From: CAZEAC01 sp964510065
GTDB lineage: Bacteria; Bdellovibrionota_C; UBA2361; CAIXSY01
Assembly: GCA_964510065.1 (NCBI GenBank)
Contig: CAZEAC010000004.1
Coordinates: forward strand, 26,844-90,843
Length of the DNA: 64,000 nt
Direction of reading: 5' to 3'
Shown in pieces: positions 24,841 to 33,206 of this stretch; positions within the stretch are counted from its first letter, which is position 1; each line of letters opens with the position of its first letter. The position numbers were made by a program, and so were the translations under genes. The notes under the pieces were generated by a model that saw only the letters and a list, made by a program, of their open reading frames with translations, was not told where the DNA came from and made no database searches.

Positions 24841-25274
24841 GGTTTAGTCGGCGAAAGCTCCTCGGCAGTGCCACCGTAACGGCGCTGCATTTTTGCGTTG
24901 CGGGGTGCCGGGCAAAGCATGTACAGGCATCACGAAAAGTGAGGCTGGGCTTGCCCGCTGCAATTCAACACGCGAAGGAGTTTCCGCTTGAGCGCGTGCT
25001 TGTGATAAGAGACCCGCGTGGCCTTCGCGCTATAAGCCTCCTTTGCACGCACCAGACCTGTGTGCTCAAGCAGACTACTGATGGATTTCAATGCCCCTGC
25101 CACAATTCAAGGTTCGATATGGTAGGGCGTGTGCTTGAGGGGCCGGCGAATAAAGATTTACCCCATTACGAATTAACCGTGGGGGAGGACGGGCAGCTCG
25201 TTGCCGATCTTGGCGCTGAGGTGAGTGCGGATTGGCGCTTACGTGAGAGTGAATTGAAGAGACAGGCGACTTAA
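24837..25274 (+). CDS. Rieske iron-sulfur lipoprotein
   Basis: This 145-residue protein begins with a Tat-like motif (SRRKLLG) and a hydrophobic stretch with a lipobox-like VAGC (Cys24). The Rieske [2Fe-2S] ligands are C70-x-H72 and C86-xx-H89, and extra cysteines C75 and C88 would form the disulfide seen in bc1-type proteins. It is thus an envelope electron carrier. No cytochrome b gene is adjacent, so it is not part of a visible bc1 operon. It is translationally coupled to the phosphoesterase gene. Confidence 0.88.
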   Translation: MRFSRRKLLGSATVTALHFCVAGCRAKHVQASRKVRLGLPAAIQHAKEFPLERVLVIRDPRGLRAISLLCTHQTCVLKQTTDGFQCPCHNSRFDMVGRVLEGPANKDLPHYELTVGEDGQLVADLGAEVSADWRLRESELKRQAT

Positions 25275-25323
25275 TTTGGACTTCTCAACGGATCATCTTA
25301 TGGCCGGAGTCGCACGCCCTTAG

Positions 25324-27678
25324 TTACGAGGCATCCAATGTTGCGCGAACGCTTAGCGCGAGGTCGCTCATATTGAATGGCTTATGCAACGTTTCGCCGA
25401 TGGCATCGGCGCCGCCCGTCATCTTAAGTATCTTTGTGGCTGGCGTTTGCTCGCGAACTTTGAGTGCAAGATCGTCTCCGGTGGTTGAGGGCAACACCAT
25501 GTCGAGAATTAAAAGATCAAAGGTATCTTCTTTACATCGGGAGAGTGCTGATTCGGCCTGGCTACACGATTCAGCGCGGTATCCTAGCGAGGCAAGCATG
25601 CGCGTGAGTAAATTTCGCACGTCTTCATTGTCATCGACAACTAACACCTTCTCATCTTTCCCTCGAGGGCAACTTTCGACCTCGGCGAGGCGGTTCTCGG
25701 AGCGTGCCGCATCGCTGAGATCTTTAGAAGGCAGGTAGATTGAGATAGTTGTCCCGCGCTGCGGCTGGCTTTCAATGGTAAGAAAGCCATCGTGCGCGCG
25801 CACAATTGAGAACACAATCGAGAGTCCCAGTCCAGAGTGACCCGCGGCAGACTTTGTGCCGAAGAGCGGATCACACGCGCGTCCAAGGACCTCAGCACTC
25901 ATGCCGCATCCTGAATCTTTAATCCTAATTCGCGCGTATTTTCCAGGACGTGCGCCGGGATGGAGTATTGTGAGGGCGCTCTCGATCTCTTCCTCACCAA
26001 GGGATATCTCGATTGGCAATGCGCCTTCTTGCGGAAGCGCTTCGGTGGAATTCAGCACGACAGCGGTAAGCGCCTGAAGCAAAAGATAGCTATCAAAAGC
26101 GGCGCCAACCGGGTGTTCAACTCCGGTAAAGTTAATAGTACAGCGACCACCGCCCGCTTTCTGTAGGAGCGGCAGCTTGCTGCGCAGATAAGTCTCAAGA
26201 TCGGAAGTTTGTAGCAGTCCCGGTTTTCCAAGCGCGAATTCAAGAAGGTCGCGGACCGAGCTCCCGGCGCGTTTCGCCAGGTTTGTAATCGTGGCGCAGG
26301 CCTGCTGAGCTGACTGCAAATCGGCCGAGTCCTTAGCGAGGCTTGCTTGCGCGGTAATCGCGGTAAGCGAATCGTTAAAAGAGTGCGCCAATCCCGCTAC
26401 AATACTTCCCAAAGAAGAAAGTTTCTGGCTTTGTAAAAGGTGCGATTCTATGGCGCGTTTGTCGGTGATATCGCGAACTCGGATTATTATGGAGTCGGGG
26501 CCGCTTGCGACGGCGGAGTTCTCAAATCCTTCGGTGCGAAGCGAAGAGAGCTCGAGGTATTTAAGTTTGTCAGGAAGCCTGTTTGCTTTGACTTCAATTG
26601 TGTGAGGACCATGTTTAAAGGACTCTTCGACAAGCTGGAGGATGTGTTGACAGATGTCGCGATTGATTTCGAGAGTATCAAGTCGCTTGCCAACGACGTT
26701 ATTGGTAAGCACTTCGCAAAGCGATCGGAATTTTCGATTTACAAACGTTACTGTCCCGTTTCTGTTTAGCGCACAGATCCCCTGGTCTGGGGCGCTTAGA
26801 GGAGTATTGAATGCGCGCGGTACTTCGGCGCCGTCGGTCGCGGCGAGGCCATGGCGTGAAGCGGTTACGTCTTGAAAAGAGTGCCTTCGCCAAAAATCAC
26901 TGGAAAGGCCAGAAAAGCTTGGACTTCCCATCGTGTTAAGAACTCCTCGGCTAAGCAGGTCTTGTACATTTCGAGCGATGATGTCGGTGACACGCCAACC
27001 TAGAATCGCAGGAAGGCAAATCGTGAGTAACATGATCCCCGAGTAATCGAGAAGATGAGTTGAAATCCATTGCGCAGAGAGAAAGCGAGTCGACCCGGCG
27101 ATAAAGACGCTACTTACAAGGGTGACCAGCACGGTCGCAAGAGGCACGGCATTTGCGAGCAATAGCGGGAACCTTACAAAGCGGGCTTTTTGGCTCAAGA
27201 AAGTCCAGATTTTAGGATTGCTTAGCGTGCAGCCCGCGGTCAGGAGAAGGATTGCGTAACCGTAGCCCTGCAGAAGCAGCGAGCCGACACTGACCGGTGC
27301 CACAAACTGGGCACCAAGTTGATGCAGTCCAAAAAGGAGCGGACAGAGCAGCACATGCCAACAGACCAGACCGCTCACAAAAATTGGAATTTTTGGAAAG
27401 CGTTGGTTGCTCCATGCAATTGCACATACCAGCGCAAGGCTCTGCAGAGCGAGAATTGATTCGCCGCTTGCTAAAGTTTCGGGAATTACGCCAAGGGCTG
27501 TTGCAATTACCGCGCCCTGAAGTCCGAGCGTGCCGGCGGCGAGAAAAAGAAAAAGATCTCCCGGCCGGAGCCAGCCTTCAAGACCGGCGAGCATGCAGGC
27601 AGCGTTGACTAGATATGCGCCGCAGCCTAGCAACACGGCTATCTTTACCTGTCTATGTTGTGTTGCTGATCGAACCAA
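25324..27678 (-). CDS. Membrane hybrid histidine kinase
   Basis: The 784-residue product has about seven hydrophobic segments (residues 12-225), a PAS-like domain (about 300-400), a HisKA domain with His432 in GLAHSFNDSLTAI, a HATPase domain (DSGCGMS; GHSGLGLSIVFSIV) and a C-terminal receiver with D726 (ILDMVLPS) and Lys in HKPF. The residue after the phospho-His is Ser rather than the usual Glu or Asp, which may affect catalysis. The unusual sensor region suggests a membrane-embedded signal. No cognate regulator gene is next to it. Confidence 0.9.
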   Translation of the reverse strand: MVRSATQHRQVKIAVLLGCGAYLVNAACMLAGLEGWLRPGDLFLFLAAGTLGLQGAVIATALGVIPETLASGESILALQSLALVCAIAWSNQRFPKIPIFVSGLVCWHVLLCPLLFGLHQLGAQFVAPVSVGSLLLQGYGYAILLLTAGCTLSNPKIWTFLSQKARFVRFPLLLANAVPLATVLVTLVSSVFIAGSTRFLSAQWISTHLLDYSGIMLLTICLPAILGWRVTDIIARNVQDLLSRGVLNTMGSPSFSGLSSDFWRRHSFQDVTASRHGLAATDGAEVPRAFNTPLSAPDQGICALNRNGTVTFVNRKFRSLCEVLTNNVVGKRLDTLEINRDICQHILQLVEESFKHGPHTIEVKANRLPDKLKYLELSSLRTEGFENSAVASGPDSIIIRVRDITDKRAIESHLLQSQKLSSLGSIVAGLAHSFNDSLTAITAQASLAKDSADLQSAQQACATITNLAKRAGSSVRDLLEFALGKPGLLQTSDLETYLRSKLPLLQKAGGGRCTINFTGVEHPVGAAFDSYLLLQALTAVVLNSTEALPQEGALPIEISLGEEEIESALTILHPGARPGKYARIRIKDSGCGMSAEVLGRACDPLFGTKSAAGHSGLGLSIVFSIVRAHDGFLTIESQPQRGTTISIYLPSKDLSDAARSENRLAEVESCPRGKDEKVLVVDDNEDVRNLLTRMLASLGYRAESCSQAESALSRCKEDTFDLLILDMVLPSTTGDDLALKVREQTPATKILKMTGGADAIGETLHKPFNMSDLALSVRATLDAS

Positions 27679-28170
27679 GTGCTTTCCCTCTCTTAGTGTT
27701 TGTCGAGTCTAGAGCGTTGGCATGTTGAACAGCTCCGTGCCAATCTCGACACCATTAGCAGCCGATTTTGGACCGCTGTTTCCTATTTCTTTAAGACACA
27801 CTGAAAAGGTTAGATGCATTTTTGGCCAGCCCGAAGCGCTAATGTTCCAATTTAGCGCAAAACGTTGTTATCTTTGATGATTAGGTGTGAACTTTTTGCT
27901 TGGCTGTGTAATCTAATCTCTTGAAGAAAGTTACCGCTTCAACGCATAGTAGGAGTAGTAATTATTTAGACTGGTTGCTGAAGTGCTTAGGTCGTTGAGC
28001 CTACGGGACGATAGCCACTTGAGGCACTCCTTGTAACTAGGTGCTCCTTTTATTTTGTTGGGTTGTTGGTCGGAGATCAGTTTTAGTAAATAGTTGTGCC
28101 GTCTTGGGCTTTATATGCATCGTATTTGGCGTCATATAGTCCGTTTCGGAATATAGGGGAACATATTGCC
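27679..28170. other. Long leader region before the OmpA-domain gene
   Basis: No gene is seen in these 490 bases. The first part is AT-rich and holds the divergent start regions. The last part contains the structured segment at 27970-28057 described separately. No tRNA or obvious known RNA could be confirmed by eye. Confidence 0.5.
27970..28057 (+). promoter_or_regulatory. Structured leader RNA, possibly riboswitch-like
   Basis: A hairpin TAGG...CCTA (27988-28003) is followed by CGGGACGATAGCCAC. The latter resembles the GGGACGCAAAGCCAC core of cyclic-di-GMP (GEMM-I) riboswitches at 12 of 14 aligned positions. Downstream, GAGGCAC (28021-28027) can pair with GTGCTCC (28041-28047), followed by TTTTATTTTG, a terminator-like end. 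The usual GGCAAACC segment and GAAA loop of GEMM are not evident, so identity as a riboswitch is only a suggestion. Confidence 0.35.
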
Positions 28171-28938
28171 ATGAAAAAGACATTAGCGTTGGTATTTTCG
28201 CTGCTCCTTTTGGTCTCGTTCACTGCGACCGCGCAGGATCAGCTGCCGGTGGATAACGGTTTGAGCGTGTATCATACCGCGCCGCGTTACCGGGAGAGCG
28301 AGTCTCATCCATTAAGGGTTATCGGTTACATTTTGCACCCTGTAGGTTGGGTTCTTCGCGAAGCAATCTTTAGACCGCTTAGCTACTTTGCGTCGTCGAC
28401 CGAAGTGACACGCAGCGTGTTCGGCTATCGCGAGCCATTTGATTATCGCCAGCCCGAGTGTTTTAGCGCTGATGACAGCATCCCGGATTGCCGATCGATA
28501 ATGCCTTTTAACTACGACACTGCCGGAGAAGGCGCCGGAGACGGGTCCGACACTGCTTCGCTTAGTGATTCGGGCGCTGGGAAAGAGGTATACTTCCCGA
28601 ACGTAAATTTTGATTTTGATGTTCGCAAGTTGAATACCCTTGGTAAAGGCAAGGCTCGGCAGATTGCCGACATGCTCAAGAAGGAGCCGGGCGTGAAAGT
28701 CGTGCTTCAGGGACATACTGATTTTGTTGGTTCTGAGGATTACAATCTTAAGCTTGGAATGGATCGTGCTGAGGCCGTCCGTGGTGAGCTAGTGGCCTTG
28801 GGCATTCCCGCCGACATGCTTTCGACGGTTACCTTTGGTGAGTCGCAGCCGCTCTTCACTGAGCAGGAAGATTGGGCTCGTGCACTTAATCGCCGTGTTG
28901 AGTCTCATCGTGATGCTGGGACGGCTGCCGCGCAGTAA
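28171..28938 (+). CDS. OmpA-domain envelope protein
   Basis: The start at ATG 28171 gives MKKTLALVFSLLLLVSFTATAQ, a signal peptide; an upstream start would bury it. Residues about 30-140 form a domain I do not recognise, with cysteines in the ECFSADDSIPDC region. The C-terminal OmpA-like peptidoglycan-binding domain (VNFDFDVRKLNTLGKGKAR; LQGHTDFVGSEDYNLKLGMDRAEAVR; LNRRVE) ties the outer membrane or periplasm to the cell wall. A strong terminator follows. The leader may be regulated. Confidence 0.9.
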   Translation: MKKTLALVFSLLLLVSFTATAQDQLPVDNGLSVYHTAPRYRESESHPLRVIGYILHPVGWVLREAIFRPLSYFASSTEVTRSVFGYREPFDYRQPECFSADDSIPDCRSIMPFNYDTAGEGAGDGSDTASLSDSGAGKEVYFPNVNFDFDVRKLNTLGKGKARQIADMLKKEPGVKVVLQGHTDFVGSEDYNLKLGMDRAEAVRGELVALGIPADMLSTVTFGESQPLFTEQEDWARALNRRVESHRDAGTAAAQ

Positions 28939-28960
28939 TAATCGGTAGCACGACACAAAT

Positions 28961-28990
28961 GAAAAAGGCGCCCTTGTTGGCGCCTTTTTC
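28961..28990. terminator. Strong bidirectional terminator
   Basis: The arms AAAAAGGCGCC (28962-28972) and GGCGCCTTTTT (28979-28989) pair perfectly around a six-base loop. With A-run on one side and T-run on the other it can terminate both the OmpA-domain gene and transcription from the opposite strand. Confidence 0.9.
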
Positions 28991-29109
28991 ATTGCATATT
29001 TGTGTGGCGTGGATCTACTGCCTGACCTCGAATGTTGCCAGAATAGCGCGGCGATAAATAGTGAATGTGGTACTCTCTTGGGTCGATTGATTAGCTTGCC
29101 GAGCCGCTT

Positions 29110-29853
29110 TTAAACGGCCGCCTGAGTCGGTGAAGCGCCAGTGGCTTGCGGCTTTAACTCAATAGTCTGCTGAGGAGTGTTAATTGGAGCGGTCACCCCA
29201 AGCCAATCGAGCGCCTGACGCATAATTGATTTCCGTTCGTGTTGCATCGTTACAAGCTTACGAACTACCTGGGTTTCGGAAAGAAGCAGCAGCTGGTCAC
29301 GGTCGCTTTTCTCTTCGAGCTTCTCGATGCGCCCCTTTAACCATTCCCGTTCTCCTTTGAGGTCGCGAATTTCGGCCTCGCGACTTTCAAGCAGCCGATC
29401 TTGAAGGGTGGACAATGCTTTAAGCCGAGAAACTTCGCGTTCAAGCTCCTGGAGAGTGCTTGAGTTGCCGGCTGTGTCAGTAACTTCATGCTCTTTCGAG
29501 AGAGATACAATTCCAGCGCTTTGCAGCGCCGCTTCTACTGATTTTCCGGAAGGCGCTTTATTCGCCGACTGGTCAATTGCCGTCGCGACAATCTCATCGT
29601 GAACAAATTTTCCGCCGTGAAGTGTACCCTCGATAACTTCAAGGCCTTCAGACTCCTGGCCTTCGCCTTCGTTGCCGATGAAAGAATCCAGGCCGAAAAC
29701 GTCAATTAGTTCATTTTTTGAAAAAAGCGGTAAGCCATCTGAGTCGGTCTCAATCTTGAGGTAACCCGCCTCAGCGAAGCGGTGCAGGGTCTGTGGAGAT
29801 ACACCGGTAAATGAAGAAGCCTCAGTAGCTGATATGAAATCTTGCATGCCCAT
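29110..29853 (-). CDS. MerR-like DNA-binding protein with coiled coil
   Basis: Residues 6-50 match a MerR-type winged helix (SATEASSFTGVSPQTLHRFAEAGYLKIE, then FSKNELIDVFG). After an acidic linker, residues about 135-200 form a strong coiled coil (LQELEREVSRLKALSTLQDRLLESREAEIRDLKGERE). The C-terminus is proline- and threonine-rich. Effector sites of classic MerR proteins are not seen. The gene is divergent from the Crp-family gene, with which it shares an 80-base promoter region. Confidence 0.7.
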   Translation of the reverse strand: MGMQDFISATEASSFTGVSPQTLHRFAEAGYLKIETDSDGLPLFSKNELIDVFGLDSFIGNEGEGQESEGLEVIEGTLHGGKFVHDEIVATAIDQSANKAPSGKSVEAALQSAGIVSLSKEHEVTDTAGNSSTLQELEREVSRLKALSTLQDRLLESREAEIRDLKGEREWLKGRIEKLEEKSDRDQLLLLSETQVVRKLVTMQHERKSIMRQALDWLGVTAPINTPQQTIELKPQATGASPTQAAV

Positions 29854-29933
29854 ACCTGTTGGTAACGACGTTTGTAGGGACTATAGCGAACTCGCCGGAG
29901 TTGTGCCAGGGTTAATACGATGAGTTTTTTACT

Positions 29934-30608
29934 ATGAGTCAAATAGAAGACGCTTTCAATCGGATTCGACTGTTTAAGCAGCTTCCATCGGTGGAGCGTG
30001 CAGAGCTTATCCGCATCGCACGAATAGAGCAGGTGCCGAGTGGAAAGTTTTTGGCACGCAAGGGCGATCCGGTCAGCGAGATATCTTTTCTCATAAGCGG
30101 CGCGCTTAAGCTTTGTGAAGCTTCACCCGAGGGAAAAGAGATAACTATAGCGCTGCTTGGGCCCGGTGCTCATGTCGGAGTCGTTTCGCTACTCGGTGAC
30201 GGTAAAAGAACGACTGATATTATCGCGACTTGTCGCAGTTCCTTGTTATGTTTTGACGCAAGAGTTTTTGAAAAAGAGCTAAGACGTGGAGCGCAGCTCT
30301 CGTATGGGCTCCTCGTTTCGGTAGCGCAGCGGTTACGGGAAACTTCAAGACATCTCGCAGAAAGCGCGCTGTATACTCTGAGTAGCCGCCTTGCACTTAG
30401 ATTGCTTGAGCTTGCAGAGGTGGTAGAGCTTGATGGCGAAGAGCGGCTTCTTGTAAGGCAGCGACCTTCGCATCAAGAGCTTGCCAACCTCTTAGGCGCA
30501 TCAAGGGAAGCCGTAACCAGGGCACTCGGACAGCTCGAAGCAGGCGGGCATATTCGTCTTGAGGACAATCAGGTCTGGGTATATTCATCAGCCGGAGAAG
30601 GAGCGTAG
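29934..30608 (+). CDS. Crp/Fnr-family transcriptional regulator
   Basis: The 224-residue product has a cyclic-nucleotide-binding-type beta-roll (residues about 15-120), a long dimer helix and a C-terminal winged helix. The recognition helix GASREAVTRALGQLE keeps the Arg, Glu and Arg that in E. coli CRP contact TGTGA half-sites. The effector pocket lacks the GE...R pattern of cAMP binders, and there are no FNR iron-sulfur cysteines at the N-terminus. A perfect TGTGA-N6-TCACA site lies at 33151-33166, a likely target. Confidence 0.88.
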   Translation: MSQIEDAFNRIRLFKQLPSVERAELIRIARIEQVPSGKFLARKGDPVSEISFLISGALKLCEASPEGKEITIALLGPGAHVGVVSLLGDGKRTTDIIATCRSSLLCFDARVFEKELRRGAQLSYGLLVSVAQRLRETSRHLAESALYTLSSRLALRLLELAEVVELDGEERLLVRQRPSHQELANLLGASREAVTRALGQLEAGGHIRLEDNQVWVYSSAGEGA

Positions 30609-30674
30609 AAAAATTAATAAAATCAAAAGGTTGTACTGGTAATGGGCCTGACATGATTAGCGCTGCAATTTGCA

Positions 30675-30684
30675 NNNNNNNNNN
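30675..30684. other. Assembly gap of ten Ns
   Basis: Ten unknown bases fall near the 5' end of the alpha/beta hydrolase gene. The length is probably nominal, so the reading frame across the gap and the true start of that gene cannot be determined. Confidence 0.99.
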
Positions 30685-31629
30685 GAACCTCGTCAAATCG
30701 AATTCAAGTCGACCTATCTCCCTAGTCACCTGGGGCACGGAAATGAATACAAAATCTATGAACATGCAGTATTGGTGCGTCGATCGAACACTGGTCCACT
30801 AATTCGCCTTGAGGCTTTCGATTATGAACCGAAGAAACCGAGCTGCGATTACCCGCTTTTCATGATTCATGGCGCAGGCCATGCGTCGTATCACTTTCAA
30901 GCGTTTCTTGCTCCGTTCCTTGCCGAACGCGGGATTCGCTGTATTACCTTTAGCACACGCGGCCATGGCGCGAGCGATAGCCCAGGGGCAGTGCGCTTTA
31001 AGTTAACGACGCTTAAAACGCACCGTCGCGATGTCTTGAGAGTATCTGAACATTTCAATTTAGCGAAATACCCACCAATTGTGCTGGCCCATTCCATGGG
31101 AGGATTGGTGGCGCAGCAGCTTCTCGCGGAGAACTTACCGGCGCGCGCAGCCATCCTTCTGAATACGATGCCGCACTTTGGCCTTCATGCGATTGCGGCT
31201 CGTTATGCAAAGCGTCATCCGCTTCGTTTTGCGCGCATTAACGGCACCGCGAGTCTAAGGCCGCTCTATGAATCTCCAGAGCGGCTCCGTGAGACTTCAT
31301 TTTCGTTGAATCGCCCGCTTTCTGAAATTGCACCATTCGCTGCGCATTGTGGTGACTATTATTTTACTGCGTATGTGCAGGCCTTGGCACCGAGACTCCT
31401 GGATCCGAAGAAAATTGCAAACCGTGAACTGCCTCTTTTTGTCGTTGCCGCTGAAGACGACAGTATCATTACCGTCGAGGAGCAACGTCGCGTGGCGACG
31501 GCGCTACGAACCACGCTAGAGGTCTTCAAGAGGACTGCACATACAATGTTCCTTGAACCGAGTGCTCCCGAGCTCGCCGAACAGATTATTGCATTTCTCA
31601 GAAGAGATCAGATTATGGCTGCGAAGTAG
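30685..31629 (+). CDS. Alpha/beta hydrolase, 5' end lost in gap
   Basis: The visible 314 codons encode an alpha/beta hydrolase. The oxyanion segment FMIHGAGHASYHF, the nucleophile elbow AHSMGG, an acid in VVAAEDDSII and the final catalytic His in RTAHTMFLEP form the full triad. The substrate is unknown; esterase, lactonase or thioesterase are possible. The gene converges with the next one, overlapping by 17 bases. A TTG in the gap frame at 30670 or an ATG at 30653 may be the start. Confidence 0.85.
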   Translation, partial: EPRQIEFKSTYLPSHLGHGNEYKIYEHAVLVRRSNTGPLIRLEAFDYEPKKPSCDYPLFMIHGAGHASYHFQAFLAPFLAERGIRCITFSTRGHGASDSPGAVRFKLTTLKTHRRDVLRVSEHFNLAKYPPIVLAHSMGGLVAQQLLAENLPARAAILLNTMPHFGLHAIAARYAKRHPLRFARINGTASLRPLYESPERLRETSFSLNRPLSEIAPFAAHCGDYYFTAYVQALAPRLLDPKKIANRELPLFVVAAEDDSIITVEEQRRVATALRTTLEVFKRTAHTMFLEPSAPELAEQIIAFLRRDQIMAAK

Positions 31630-33109
31630 CGCTCCCTATGAACTCACTGATCCCGGGCCTTCCATGATAGGCGCGTGCCGCGCAAAGTGCGATTTCTGAA
31701 AGTAGTTGAAAGGTAAGTCGGTAGCTTTCCCAGGAGGTGCTAGCGCATCCTCGCAGGTAAGCGCTGAGAATCTCCTGTCGTGCGCGTTGAATATAGGAGC
31801 TTGTAGAAGCTGCCTCATTATCGCTCATAGAGAATGACTCAAATGGTTTGCCGCCGATAACTTCTGCGTTGCGGAAGATTTGAATCTCGAAGTGGTTATG
31901 TCCTCCTGGAGCACCCGGTAGCGGCGCCTCCTGGTCATGAAAATTGCGCTGCTCAAAAGCTTCGTAGCTATGAACCATGAGACTGAGCAGCGGGCCAGCG
32001 ACAACGTGCAAACGTTCGTGGCGAAGTCTTCCGTTTCCTTTGTAGGGATCGGCCTTTGATTCCGGCCACGCACGCCTGGAGAAGCCGTTGTGCATAATGC
32101 TGATTTTTCCGTGCGCGACAGAATCTACACCGCGCCGGAAATTGAAGAGCGCGTGAACGTCGAGCTCGCCGAAGTTTGAATCAGGCAACGGAGGAGGAAG
32201 GTATCCAGGAAATAACCGGGCGTAGTCATTTCCTTGAATCTGCTTAAGGCTGTCTTTGGGCCAACACAATGATGCCGATGTTAAGAAGTTGTCGTGCTCC
32301 TTCCCGGGTACGCTTCCGGCTTGAAGCGCGGCGGCGACCAAGTCGATGAAATGATAGCCACCGTGAAGTAGCATTCCGTAGCCATATTTAAAGGGGTGGT
32401 TTTCCTTGTCGTACTCATGTGGAAAAGTCCAAAGACCATCGCTTTTGAAAACATCAACAAAAGTGAGGGGAACTCCGCTGTTCCTTGCGAAGTCTCGAAG
32501 GGAATTCATGACGAATTGAAATCCTGAATGGCTGCGCCTCTGCGCCATCAAAGTGATGCTGCTTTTTGGATATCGTGTAAGGAGGTTTGCAACCTCAAGG
32601 TAGTCGGCCCAAAGAGTCTGTGCCGCTGTCGTGTCACAACAGGCGTTAAGTGGTGCGGATAGTGGCTTTTCAACCAGCACCGGAAGTGAACGGCTAAGCG
32701 CCCAACGTACATACGGGAGATGCGCCTTGGGCTCAGTGAGAATCAAGGCGCCATTTATGTGTCCGGCCTCAATTTCTCGATCAAGTCGTATAATAAGCTC
32801 GGGACTCAAATCCGTGGCAAATCGAGAGGACTCAGGTAGCCAAAGCTTTTGTTTGGGCTCGATCGAGGTGCCTCTGAGAAATGACTCGACTGAAACTTTC
32901 ATCGATTCGAGTTCAACTAACAGTGCAATCTCTTCTAACTCCTTGCCGATGTTCTCGCGAAGATAAGGCAGATAGTTCTGTCTTGCCGCCGGGCCACAGC
33001 CTACAACCAGGAGCCTGCTCGGTGTAAGGAGCGCAGGAGCAGGTGGGAGCTGCGCATTGCATAAGGTAGCGGGTACTTTCGCCGTCTTAAATTTTAATTC
33101 CGGGCTCAC
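31613..33109 (-). CDS. Gfo/Idh/MocA-type oxidoreductase
   Basis: The 498-residue product has the Rossmann start LLVVGCGPAARQNYLPYL at about residue 33, the ILTEPKAHLPYVRWALSRSLPVLVEKPLS segment with the family EKP motif and a C-terminal domain with HGGYHFIDL. Such enzymes reduce or oxidise sugars or imines with NAD(P)H. It is longer than the usual 330-400 residues. It is divergent from the methyltransferase-SelO gene and shares the CRP-type operator with it, suggesting joint regulation. Its substrate cannot be deduced. Confidence 0.82.
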   Translation of the reverse strand: MSPELKFKTAKVPATLCNAQLPPAPALLTPSRLLVVGCGPAARQNYLPYLRENIGKELEEIALLVELESMKVSVESFLRGTSIEPKQKLWLPESSRFATDLSPELIIRLDREIEAGHINGALILTEPKAHLPYVRWALSRSLPVLVEKPLSAPLNACCDTTAAQTLWADYLEVANLLTRYPKSSITLMAQRRSHSGFQFVMNSLRDFARNSGVPLTFVDVFKSDGLWTFPHEYDKENHPFKYGYGMLLHGGYHFIDLVAAALQAGSVPGKEHDNFLTSASLCWPKDSLKQIQGNDYARLFPGYLPPPLPDSNFGELDVHALFNFRRGVDSVAHGKISIMHNGFSRRAWPESKADPYKGNGRLRHERLHVVAGPLLSLMVHSYEAFEQRNFHDQEAPLPGAPGGHNHFEIQIFRNAEVIGGKPFESFSMSDNEAASTSSYIQRARQEILSAYLRGCASTSWESYRLTFQLLSEIALCAARAYHGRPGISEFIGSATSQP

Positions 33110-33150
33110 ATTAATGATTGTAGCGGAGTGGCTACATAATGATCTGCACT

Positions 33151-33173
33151 TGTGACGAATATCACAATTGTGA
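33151..33173. promoter_or_regulatory. CRP-type operator TGTGA-N6-TCACA
   Basis: The sequence TGTGACGAATATCACA (33151-33166) is a perfect CRP consensus inverted repeat. It overlaps a second perfect palindrome, TCACAATTGTGA (33162-33173). The pair sits in the 97-base gap between two divergent genes, 35-57 bases from the right-hand start, where it could control both. The Crp-family protein at 29934-30608 has a matching recognition helix. Confidence 0.72.
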
Positions 33174-33206
33174 GCTCTTCCATGAAAAAACAGTTATGAC
33201 TCTCCT

